Source: Bradyrhizobium icense | GTDB lineage: Bacteria > Pseudomonadota > Alphaproteobacteria > Rhizobiales > Xanthobacteraceae | Direction of reading: 5' to 3' | NCBI RefSeq assembly: GCF_001693385.1 | Contig: NZ_CP016428.1 | Span: 5,022,001 to 5,086,000, forward strand | DNA length: 64,000 bases | In this document: in pieces, positions 1-7,267 of the stretch | How positions within the stretch are numbered: the stretch's first letter is position 1 | Layout of the letters: each line of letters begins with the position of its first letter | Made by a program: the position numbers and the translations under genes | The notes under the pieces: model-generated | Told to the model about the DNA's origin: nothing | Databases searched by the model: none | Seen by the model: only the letters and a program-made list of their open reading frames with translations

Positions 1-25
1 GCAAGGACGGCAAATTCGGCAAATG

Positions 26-1915
26 CTAGCGATCGCCCACGATTGCGCGGGCCATCAGTACATCGAGAACGGCTTCCGCCAATTGCTCCGGCGTCTGCCC
101 CATGGTCCTGAGATGAATTTCGGGGCTTATCGGCATTTCGTAGGGCGCATCGATGCCGGTGAAGTTCTTGAGCTTGCCGGACTTCGCCTTGGAATAGAGA
201 CCCTTGGGATCGCGCCGCGCGCATTCTTCGATCGGCGTGTCGACAAAGACTTCGATGAACTCCTCCTTAGCAACCAGGCTGCGCACCATGTCTCGCTCGG
301 CCCTGTAGGGCGAGATGAACGAGCAAATCACGATTAAACCGCTGTCGGCCATCAACTTGGCGACTTCGCCGACACGCCGAATATTTTCAACACGGTCGGC
401 CTCTGTGAAGCCTAGGTCCCGGTTTAATCCGTGCCGCACGTTGTCGCCGTCGAGCAGCATGGTGTGGCGCGACATTGCGAACAGCTTTTGATCGACAACG
501 TTGGCAATTGTCGACTTGCCCGCGCCGGACAGGCCGGTGAACCAGATGATGCAAGGCTTTTGATCCTTCAGCGCGGCGCGCTCCCTCTTACCCACAGAAA
601 GCGGTTGCCAAGCGATATTGGTAGCCCGCCGCAGCGGGAACGCGATCATCCCGGCGCCGACCGTCCGGTTGGTGTAACGGTCGACGACGATGAATGATCC
701 GGTCTTGCGATTGACCTCGTAAGGATCGAAAGCCGCGGGCAGTGCGGTCGCGACATTGCAGAATCCAATCTCGTTGAGGCTAAGCGTCCTAGCTGCCAGG
801 TGCTCCCGTGTGTTGACGTCGATCCGATACTTGATAGCGGTAATAGTACCGGCGGCAAAAGTCTGTGTTCCAATGCGCAGGATGTACTTGCGTCCAGCAA
901 CGAGCGGCTCCTTGTCCATCCAGATCAGATGAGCGGCGAACTGGTCGGCGACCTCCGGCCGCTCGGTCGGACGCGCCAGAAGATCGCCGCGGCTGATATC
1001 GATTTCGTCTTCGACGACAATGGTGACGGCATCGCCGGCCTCAGCGCGGGTAAGATCGCCATTTTGGGTCACTATGCGCTTGACACGCGTAGTCCGTCCA
1101 GACGCCGCGACAACGATCTCATCTCCTGCCGAGATGCTCCCGGAAGCCACCGACCCGGCATAGCCGCGGAAGTCCAGGTTGGGCCGGTTCACCCACTGGA
1201 CCGGAAAGCGGAAAGTCTGGCTCGCGGTGTCGGACTGGATATCGATGCTCTCCAAATAATCGAGCAGGCAAGGTCCTTGGTACCACTGGGTGTTGCCGGA
1301 GCGGTTGATGACGTTGTCGCCGTACCGGGCGGAGATCGGGATCGGAACGATCGAGGTGAAGCCAAGACCGGCAGCAAAGGCAACATAGTCCCCGACGATC
1401 CGGTCGAACACATCCTTCTTGCAGTTAACGAGGTCGATCTTGTTCACTGCCAGCACGACATGGCGAATACCGAGCAGCGAACAGATGAAGGAGTGACGCT
1501 TGGTCTGGACCAGCACGCCCTTGCGGGCATCGATCAGGATGATGGCGAGCTGGGCGTTCGAGGCGCCGGTGGCCATGTTGCGGGTGTACTGCTCGTGGCC
1601 GGGCGTGTCGGCCACCATGAACGAGCGGCGCAGGGTGGTAAAGAAGCGGTAGGCCACATCGATCGTGATGCCTTGCTCCCGCTCGGCTTCAAGCCCGTCG
1701 ACTACCAGCGCAAAATCGATATCATTGCCGGTGGTGCCGTGCTTGGCGCTATCGCGTGCCAGTGCAGTCAGCTGATCCTCGTAGATCATCTTGCTGTCAT
1801 GCAGCAGCCGGCCGATTAGCGTCGACTTTCCGTCGTCTACCGAGCCGCAGGTGATGAATCGCAGCTGGTCCTTCGTTCCGGCCTGGACAAGCTCGGTTGT
1901 CGCTTTCGAAGGCAT
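26..1915 (-). CDS. cysNC: Bifunctional sulfate adenylyltransferase subunit 1 / adenylylsulfate kinase (CysNC, NodQ type)
   Basis: This 629-residue protein joins the GTPase subunit of ATP sulfurylase to APS kinase. With CysD it makes APS from sulfate and ATP, then phosphorylates APS to PAPS, the donor for sulfotransferases; it acts in the cytoplasm. The GTPase part shows a P-loop (GSVDDGKST, near residue 24), DTPGHEQY and NKIDLV. The kinase part begins near residue 455 with its own P-loop (GLSGAGKST) followed by LLDGDNVRHGLN. Length and motifs match full-length NodQ/CysNC. Its start overlaps the cysD stop by one base, so the two are translationally coupled. In rhizobia this gene pair is called nodPQ when it serves Nod-factor sulfation; no sulfotransferase is in the window, so the role in Nod-factor or polysaccharide sulfation versus cysteine synthesis is undecided. 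Confidence 0.93.
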   Translation of the reverse strand: MPSKATTELVQAGTKDQLRFITCGSVDDGKSTLIGRLLHDSKMIYEDQLTALARDSAKHGTTGNDIDFALVVDGLEAEREQGITIDVAYRFFTTLRRSFMVADTPGHEQYTRNMATGASNAQLAIILIDARKGVLVQTKRHSFICSLLGIRHVVLAVNKIDLVNCKKDVFDRIVGDYVAFAAGLGFTSIVPIPISARYGDNVINRSGNTQWYQGPCLLDYLESIDIQSDTASQTFRFPVQWVNRPNLDFRGYAGSVASGSISAGDEIVVAASGRTTRVKRIVTQNGDLTRAEAGDAVTIVVEDEIDISRGDLLARPTERPEVADQFAAHLIWMDKEPLVAGRKYILRIGTQTFAAGTITAIKYRIDVNTREHLAARTLSLNEIGFCNVATALPAAFDPYEVNRKTGSFIVVDRYTNRTVGAGMIAFPLRRATNIAWQPLSVGKRERAALKDQKPCIIWFTGLSGAGKSTIANVVDQKLFAMSRHTMLLDGDNVRHGLNRDLGFTEADRVENIRRVGEVAKLMADSGLIVICSFISPYRAERDMVRSLVAKEEFIEVFVDTPIEECARRDPKGLYSKAKSGKLKNFTGIDAPYEMPISPEIHLRTMGQTPEQLAEAVLDVLMARAIVGDR

Positions 1916-2814
1916 CAGAAGTAACCTTCCCGCTTCTTCTTCTCCATCGAAGCGGCTTCATCGCTATCAATCAAGCGTCCCTGGCGCTCAGATACCGTCG
2001 CAGTCTGCATTTCCGCGACAATATCCTCGATCGTGGTCGCGTCGGAATCGATGGCCCCACTCAAGGGATAGCATCCCAGCGTGCGGAAACGCATCATACG
2101 CATCTCCGGCTTCTCGTTCGAGAGAAGCGACAATCGCTTGTCGTCGACCATGATCATTGCGCCGCTTCGCCGGACCACGGGTCTTTGCTTTGCGAAGTAG
2201 AGCGGGACGACCGGAATCTTCTCGAGCATGATGTATTCCCAGACGTCGAGCTCGGTCCAGTTCGACATTGCGAACACACGCATGGTTTCGCCCTGGTTGA
2301 TTCGGGTGTTGAAGAGGTTCCAGAGCTCTGGTCGCTGGTTGCGCGGGTCCCACACGTGTCCGGCCGAACGGAAGGAGAAGATCCGTTCTTTCGCGCGGCT
2401 CTTTTCCTCGTCACGTCGTGCTCCGCCAAACGCAGCATCGAACTGATAGAGATCGAGCGCTTGCTTCAGGGCGTCTGTCTTCATCACCTGCGTATGAAGA
2501 GCTGAACCCGAATCGATCGGGTTAATCCCCCGCTCGATGCCGTCCTTGTTCACGTGGACGATCAGGTCGACGCCGAGGCGCTTGGCCGTCTCATCCCGGA
2601 AAGTGATCATCTCGCGGAACTTCCAGGTCGTGTCGACGTGAAGCAGGGGAAAGGGCAGCTTCGCGGGATAGAATGCCTTGATGGCAATGTGCAGCATGAC
2701 GCTCGAATCTTTGCCGATCGAATAGAGCATGACCGGCCGCTTGAACTCGGCGACCACATCACGCATGATTTCGATCGATTCAGCTTCGAGGCGACGCAAA
2801 TGTTTCGGTAGCAT
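1915..2814 (-). CDS. cysD: Sulfate adenylyltransferase subunit 2 (CysD, NodP type)
   Basis: This 299-residue PP-loop ATP pyrophosphatase is the catalytic adenylyl-transferring subunit of ATP sulfurylase and pairs with the downstream GTPase subunit. The PP-loop motif ([10 protein letters not shown]) lies near residue 30, and the conserved [16 protein letters not shown] and the C-terminal KKKREGYF are present. The frame is open further upstream to 3039, but the ATG at 2814 gives the standard family start ([10 protein letters not shown]) and usual length; the upstream extension lies over the cysQ remnant. It is second in a minus-strand order cysQ(broken)-cysD-cysNC. Its promoter may lie before cysQ, where a 14-bp palindrome is found. 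Confidence 0.92.
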   Translation of the reverse strand: MLPKHLRRLEAESIEIMRDVVAEFKRPVMLYSIGKDSSVMLHIAIKAFYPAKLPFPLLHVDTTWKFREMITFRDETAKRLGVDLIVHVNKDGIERGINPIDSGSALHTQVMKTDALKQALDLYQFDAAFGGARRDEEKSRAKERIFSFRSAGHVWDPRNQRPELWNLFNTRINQGETMRVFAMSNWTELDVWEYIMLEKIPVVPLYFAKQRPVVRRSGAMIMVDDKRLSLLSNEKPEMRMMRFRTLGCYPLSGAIDSDATTIEDIVAEMQTATVSERQGRLIDSDEAASMEKKKREGYF

Positions 2815-2844
2815 ATGGTCTTCTTTGATGCAGATCTGTTCGTT

Positions 2845-3335
2845 AGCTGCCGTTTGACGCAGCGCGTCCGCCCCAAGCGACAAAGTCACCGTTGCGGAAG
2901 TCGGGCTTGCCATAGCGTATGTTCTGTCCACCGGGTCCAACAACCCTGCCGCCGGCCGCGAGCAGGACCGCATGCCCGGCAGCCGTATCCCACTCCATCG
3001 TTGGTGCTCGGGGGTAGACATCCGCCTCGCCTTCCGCAATTAAACAAGGGTATATTCGGGAATTCCCCTGAACGAATTCCATGATTCCGTCGAGAGGATC
3101 GACGAGCACGGCGCTCGCTTGCAAGCTTCGAGCCGCATGTTTCTTCGGTGACGATCGACGATTCGGGAAGCGTTCGCGCAAGACACGAACGGATGATCTG
3201 GTCGGCTTCAAGGTCCGCGACTGTCACTGGCGAACCATCGTCCTTTTGAGCAGAGGCGCGGACATTCATGATCGCATCGCCGGCGCACACCGCGATGAGG
3301 CCAAAAAGCCGCGCAAGCCTGTCGAGCTCATCCAA
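2845..3335 (-). pseudogene. cysQ: Broken 3'(2'),5'-bisphosphate nucleotidase (cysQ)
   Basis: CysQ removes the 3'-phosphate from PAP, the by-product of PAPS-dependent sulfation. The N-terminal part is readable from 3335 (FGLIAVCAGDAIMNVRASA, then DGSPVTVADLEAD). Further on, in a second frame, comes the metal-binding motif VDPLDGIMEFVQGN and then, directly, the family C-terminus ([22 protein letters not shown]). Family members are about 260-270 residues with roughly 90 residues between those two motifs, so this copy has lost its middle and carries a frameshift. It cannot make a complete enzyme. It lies just upstream of cysD in the same direction and was probably the first gene of the sulfation operon. 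Confidence 0.8.
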
Positions 3336-3424
3336 AGTAGGTTTTCCTCCTTATCGGACTAGGTGGGGCCCTAGCTCTACATTGCCGCCATCGCGCCAGC
3401 CCTTTCCTAGCCGCTCGAAATTGA

Positions 3425-3438
3425 CCATTTGCAAATGG
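3425..3438. promoter_or_regulatory. 14-bp perfect palindrome upstream of the cysQ-cysD-cysNC operon
   Basis: CCATTTGCAAATGG is a perfect palindrome about 90 bp before the cysQ start. The rest of the roughly 330-bp gap between 3336 and 3663 holds no gene. It is an operator candidate by position only; the binding protein is unknown. Confidence 0.35.
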
Positions 3439-3663
3439 TAGCAGACGGCGCGCCTCGTTCAATTTTGAGGCCCGTTCATAGTATAGCTCGGGTCGAAGCG
3501 AAATGGTTGGTAGCGTTGAATACTTTGGAAGCCATTTAGTCCTTGGCCCTTTGATGTGTCCCGGTGGGCTTGCGGGGCGGCGCTAAATGTTTGGCGCTCA
3601 TTCGGCGGCTGCAGGTTCACGAGAACGGGTGCCCCGCCTTTAGGGGTCCGATGGCAATCCAGA

Positions 3664-4197
3664 TCACGATAGAAGCTTCTGAACTTTTTGCGTCAAAAGC
3701 GGATCATGCAAACATACCGCCCATTCCAGCAGCATCTGGCGCACCGTGGTCGCCAAGATGCCATGAAGCGCCATCCGATCCAACGCAAGTGATCGATCCG
3801 CATCGACACGCGTCGCGATAAGGTCCGACAGGAGGCGTACGTCATATCCACGCTCGGCGGCTTGCAGCGCGGCAATGAAGACATCCTCTTCGAGCCAACC
3901 TCCTCCAAAGAAAATGATACCGGTTTCGCGTGAAGCCAGATTGTCCGTAAACCGCCGATCGTGCCAAATGGAAAGAGCGTCAACGTCCAGCTGCGCCATC
4001 GAGTGCACGAGTTGCTGACCCTTTGTCCCGAACGGCTGGCATTCGCCGATGAGGGTCGACGCGACGGCGAACATCTCCAGGCCCGTCTGCAGCAATGAGA
4101 AACCGACATGCCGCGGGGCAAGTCCGGCCGAAGCCGGCGTCTCGCCGCGCGTCATATTGATCAAAACCACCCGACTATGTCGTGGGTCTGCGAGCAT
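3664..4197 (-). CDS. Isochorismatase-like hydrolase family protein without the catalytic cysteine
   Basis: This 177-residue protein has the isochorismatase fold signature. The strand and helix that normally carry the nucleophilic cysteine read GGWLEEDVFIAALQAAERGY, followed by DVRLLSD, matching the family pattern G-x-W-x-x-x-C-V-x-x-x-A-L-x-A-x-x-x-G-Y except that Asp sits where Cys is expected. It is slightly short for the family (about 180-210 residues), and the N-terminal acidic residue region (VVLINMTRGETPAS) is also atypical. Some members, such as PhzD, work without the cysteine, so activity cannot be excluded. It follows luxI by 37 bp on the same strand and may be co-transcribed with it. 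The substrate is unknown. Confidence 0.6.
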   Translation of the reverse strand: MLADPRHSRVVLINMTRGETPASAGLAPRHVGFSLLQTGLEMFAVASTLIGECQPFGTKGQQLVHSMAQLDVDALSIWHDRRFTDNLASRETGIIFFGGGWLEEDVFIAALQAAERGYDVRLLSDLIATRVDADRSLALDRMALHGILATTVRQMLLEWAVCLHDPLLTQKVQKLLS

Positions 4198-4234
4198 TTA
4201 CGTATTACTTTTGCTGGATGCTGCTCGCGGGGCA

Positions 4235-4873
4235 TCAGGCGGCCGCGTCAACAAGGTCCGCTGGCACAAGCACGGGGCCGTTGACGTCGGCTTGTTCGTA
4301 CATCCTGTGAAGCGTTTGTTCGGACATGTCGAGAAAGCCGGCGACCGCCATGGTCGATCCGACCTGCTGCGGAGCAGCGATCCGTCTCAATGGCCAGCCC
4401 GCTCGCCGGAGAATGCGCTCCATACGTGTATCAGTGACTGTCACGATGCTGTCTGCGCGCGCGCCGCGTGCTGCCTCCATCATGGCGGCAAAAAGGATAA
4501 ACGTTGCGCGGTTGAGACTATTGGCCGCCTGCTCCGCGACAAGACTGGTGTCGACGCAAAAGCGTGAGCTTTCGAGAATTCTTTCGTCATGCGGCGCTGG
4601 CGTCTCGCCGAGCAGAACGGGAAAGGTATCGGCCAACATGTTTGGTCCGGTCGTCGGAAGCAGACGAACCGAACCAACCGGCTCTCCGGCGTCTGCCACC
4701 AGAATGAGATAAGTCGGTCCGAGAGTGTCATACACATCGAGCTCGAATTCACCCGAGACCGACACTGACCAGTCGAGCCTATCCTTGAATACGCGGCGCC
4801 GCAGCCGGTACATCGCCGCGAGCAACTCCAGATGACGACCAAATTGAGAGGTGTGAAGTGCGATGGCATGCAT
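4235..4873 (-). CDS. Acyl-homoserine-lactone synthase (LuxI family)
   Basis: This 212-residue autoinducer synthase makes an N-acyl-homoserine lactone from S-adenosylmethionine and an acyl donor. Conserved family positions are visible: RRRVFKDRLDW near residue 27, ELDVYD near residue 45 and ESSRFCVD near residue 100. These cover the invariant Arg, Phe, Trp, two Asp, Glu and Arg residues. Length is normal for the family. The gene lies downstream of the luxR gene on the same strand, with a canonical lux box in the gap. The acyl group used cannot be told from sequence; the protein could belong to the TraI/BjaI/BraI-like rhizobial groups. Confidence 0.9.
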   Translation of the reverse strand: MHAIALHTSQFGRHLELLAAMYRLRRRVFKDRLDWSVSVSGEFELDVYDTLGPTYLILVADAGEPVGSVRLLPTTGPNMLADTFPVLLGETPAPHDERILESSRFCVDTSLVAEQAANSLNRATFILFAAMMEAARGARADSIVTVTDTRMERILRRAGWPLRRIAAPQQVGSTMAVAGFLDMSEQTLHRMYEQADVNGPVLVPADLVDAAA

Positions 4874-4929
4874 AGCGACCTCCTGAAATTATCGGGAGGC
4901 CTCAAAACCAGAAAGAGAGTTGCTAATCG

Positions 4930-4947
4930 CCTGTCAAATTTTACAGG
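4930..4947. promoter_or_regulatory. lux box upstream of luxI
   Basis: CCTGTCAAATTTTACAGG has the canonical CCTGT-N8-ACAGG layout of LuxR-type operators. It lies 57 bp before the luxI start, where an activator could contact RNA polymerase. The LuxR gene just upstream is the obvious binding partner, which would give positive feedback on luxI. The site is read directly; function is inferred. Confidence 0.75.
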
Positions 4948-5064
4948 TACCTCTTGTTCAGTTTGATTACGTTAGACCATTTTGGACAGAACACAATACA
5001 ACATGCCCGGCGCGACGAGCGCCAGGTCTCTTGTGCATCTCGCGAAATGAGAGGGTGTGGATGA

Positions 5065-5784
5065 TTAGGACAGCAAACCGCGCCGCAGCGCCTCGGCGAC
5101 GCATTGAGCAATAGATGCTGCACCTAGTTTGCGGCGCGCGTTATCAAGATGAAACACGACAGTTCGCGGTGCAATTTGGACCAGCACCGCAATATCGGCG
5201 ATAGTTTTTCCGCGCGCGGTCCATGCAAGGCATTGGAGCTCGCGCTGAGTGAGTTCGCTTGCGGCGAGTTTACTGGCAGAGAATACGTCAAGTCTGGCGG
5301 CGACATAACAATGAAAGTGCAACCCGACGAGTTGTACGAGATCCTTCCCGTCGGCCACGAGCCGCTCGGGGTGAAGATCGCGGTCACCCGTCGCCAGCGT
5401 AAATGCAGCCATCCGCCCAAATCCGCCCCTGATTGGCACAGTGATGCCTGATCTAATCCCGAAGGTCGTCGCTTCATCGAAGAACCGGCGCTGTTCGCGA
5501 TTTCCGGCCAGGGCTGACGCCTCGCCTCCCCAGCTGAATAGCGCGTGCTCGGCACGCGCGCGGCGCACCACAGGATCGAGCTGCTGATATCCTAGTTGGA
5601 AGTACCGGCTGGTCCAGGATTTGGGATAGGACGAGATCAACATCGGCGTCTCGCCGGTCAGGCGCAGATAGGCAAATCGCTGGAAGCCAAGCCTCTGTGT
5701 TAGCCGCGTTGCGACGCGCTCGAATTCATCCGCGTTTGTTGCGGTTTGGATGGCATCAATAAATTCCTGGAAGATGCTTTCCAC
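5065..5784 (-). CDS. LuxR-family quorum-sensing transcriptional regulator
   Basis: This 239-residue regulator has an N-terminal autoinducer-binding domain (about 15-160) and a C-terminal LuxR helix-turn-helix (about 175-235; LTQRELQCLAWTARGKTIADIA). The ligand-pocket residues conserved in the family are present in SYPKSWTSRYF, QLDPVV and ALFSWGG. It precedes luxI in the same direction with a 191-bp gap that holds the lux box. It is expected to bind the AHL made by the neighbouring LuxI and to activate luxI and the adjoining gene. No lesion is visible. Confidence 0.9.
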   Translation of the reverse strand: MESIFQEFIDAIQTATNADEFERVATRLTQRLGFQRFAYLRLTGETPMLISSYPKSWTSRYFQLGYQQLDPVVRRARAEHALFSWGGEASALAGNREQRRFFDEATTFGIRSGITVPIRGGFGRMAAFTLATGDRDLHPERLVADGKDLVQLVGLHFHCYVAARLDVFSASKLAASELTQRELQCLAWTARGKTIADIAVLVQIAPRTVVFHLDNARRKLGAASIAQCVAEALRRGLLS

Positions 5785-6209
5785 CGGGATCCTTCCGGCT
5801 CTACCATTTGAACATAATCGACGTGCTTCCTAATGACCTCACCCTCGCCTTTGGCGAGGAAGCTGCTCGGCCTACCAGGTCGCGCGAGCTCGCTAGAAGA
5901 GCCACGCGCTCGAGACCGAGTGGCCGAGCTGGAGGCGCACATGAAGACCCTGCCCGTCGATGTACCGGCATCATTCTATGCAACCCATTCGGACAGGGTT
6001 TCGGCAAGCTCGGAAAAGCGAACGGCGAGCCCCGCCAAGAGAGTAAATTGCCCATCTAATCCTTATTTTAAGTGAAAACCTGCAACGCAGCCTTAGAAGA
6101 GCTAGAGAATCTCTTACAATCAACGCTATCGTCGTTCTCCTTGAAGACTTTCAATCGCCCGAATTAACGGCGTTTCCGTCATCTTGAAAGTATCATTTCT
6201 TGAGATCCA

Positions 6210-6226
6210 TGTTAGAGAATCTAACA
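6210..6226. promoter_or_regulatory. Palindromic operator directly before the LysR-family gene
   Basis: TGTTAGA-GAA-TCTAACA is a perfect 7-bp inverted repeat with a 3-bp spacer. It ends 7 bp before the start codon at 6234, so a bound protein would block translation initiation or transcription start. Autorepression by the downstream regulator is likely but inferred. The rest of the 449-bp gap from 5785 holds no convincing gene. Confidence 0.5.
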
Positions 6227-6233
6227 GCTAGGC

Positions 6234-7112
6234 ATGCGCAAAATTCCACCTTTCACCGCTCTTCGTGCCTTTGAGGCGGTGTCACGCCATGAAAGCGTCA
6301 CGCAAGCTGCCGCTGAACTGAATGTCAGCCACAGCGCTGTCAGCCAACAGTTGCGGCTGCTGGAAGGATATTTCTCCCGCAAATTGGTGCGGAAGGTTGG
6401 CAACCGCATTGAATTGACGCCTGCAGCACGTTCTTACGCTCATGATGTACGCAAGAGCCTCGATCTGTTGGCCGTTGCTTCGGAGGACTTTGCCAGCTCC
6501 GGCTCCGCACACTGCATCCGCATCAACGCGACGCCATCGTTTGCGATGCGATGGCTCATCCCCCGTATCGCGGCTTTTCAGCGACTGAATCCGCGTATCG
6601 AAATCCGACTTGAAACCTCTAACACCGATGAGTTCGAATCGAGCGTCGACCAAAGTGATCTTGTCATCCGACGCCATCCTATGAAAAAGGCCGGACTAGC
6701 TTGCCGTCATCTTCTCGATGACGAAGCCGTGGCGGTCGTCTCGCCGGTGCTGCTGTCGGAATTGAAAGTACGCCATGCTAAGGATTTGACGCGGTGCCCG
6801 CTACTGCACATGAAAAGCCGTATCTCGGCCTGGCCGGACTGGTTCCGCAAGGCTGGTATAGATATCAGTCAGACGCCACGTGGCCAAGTCTTTGACCACT
6901 TCTTTCTCTGCATAGAGGCAGCGATCAACGGCTATGGTATTGCTCTTGTGCCGGAGGCTCTCGTTTCGCTGGACATTGCAGAACGGCGCCTTGGAATACT
7001 TTTTCCTCAATCACGCATCATTGGCTCTGGGTTCTACGGCCTATTCAACCCCTCAGCGCGCAAAGCAAGAAGCGTTGAACAGTTTATCACATGGCTGACG
7101 CAAGAAGACTAA
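6234..7112 (+). CDS. LysR-family transcriptional regulator (GcvA-like)
   Basis: This 292-residue regulator has an N-terminal winged helix (FTALRAFEAVSRHESVTQAA and NVSHSAVSQQL, residues 8-45) and a substrate-binding domain (about 93-290). The N-terminal pattern and spacing resemble the GcvA subgroup. The ATG at 6234 gives the usual LysR start. The next gene cluster lies on the opposite strand and ends at 7268, so the two converge; its target is not indicated by the neighbourhood. A palindrome overlaps the likely promoter. No lesion is visible. Confidence 0.88.
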   Translation: MRKIPPFTALRAFEAVSRHESVTQAAAELNVSHSAVSQQLRLLEGYFSRKLVRKVGNRIELTPAARSYAHDVRKSLDLLAVASEDFASSGSAHCIRINATPSFAMRWLIPRIAAFQRLNPRIEIRLETSNTDEFESSVDQSDLVIRRHPMKKAGLACRHLLDDEAVAVVSPVLLSELKVRHAKDLTRCPLLHMKSRISAWPDWFRKAGIDISQTPRGQVFDHFFLCIEAAINGYGIALVPEALVSLDIAERRLGILFPQSRIIGSGFYGLFNPSARKARSVEQFITWLTQED

Positions 7113-7267
7113 CTCCACGTGAAGACGTCGACTGGGGTTGAGTGAGCTCTGCCTGTCGCGCCCCGGCATTAAAAACTTCGCAGCAAAGCCGGGCACGTCA
7201 GGTTGAAGAGCCCCCACATGGACCCGGATCCCGGGGGTGCCGCTTTCGTCCACATCTTCTAGAGCAG

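Noticed and set aside
2886..3335. Intact 149-residue protein upstream of cysD
   Set aside because: The second half of that frame is Arg- and Gly-rich nonsense; the real CysQ continuation is in another frame.
5808..6075. Short open frames between luxR and the LysR gene
   Set aside because: Two overlapping frames and their antisense are all open, with no start signal or domain; composition rather than coding explains them.
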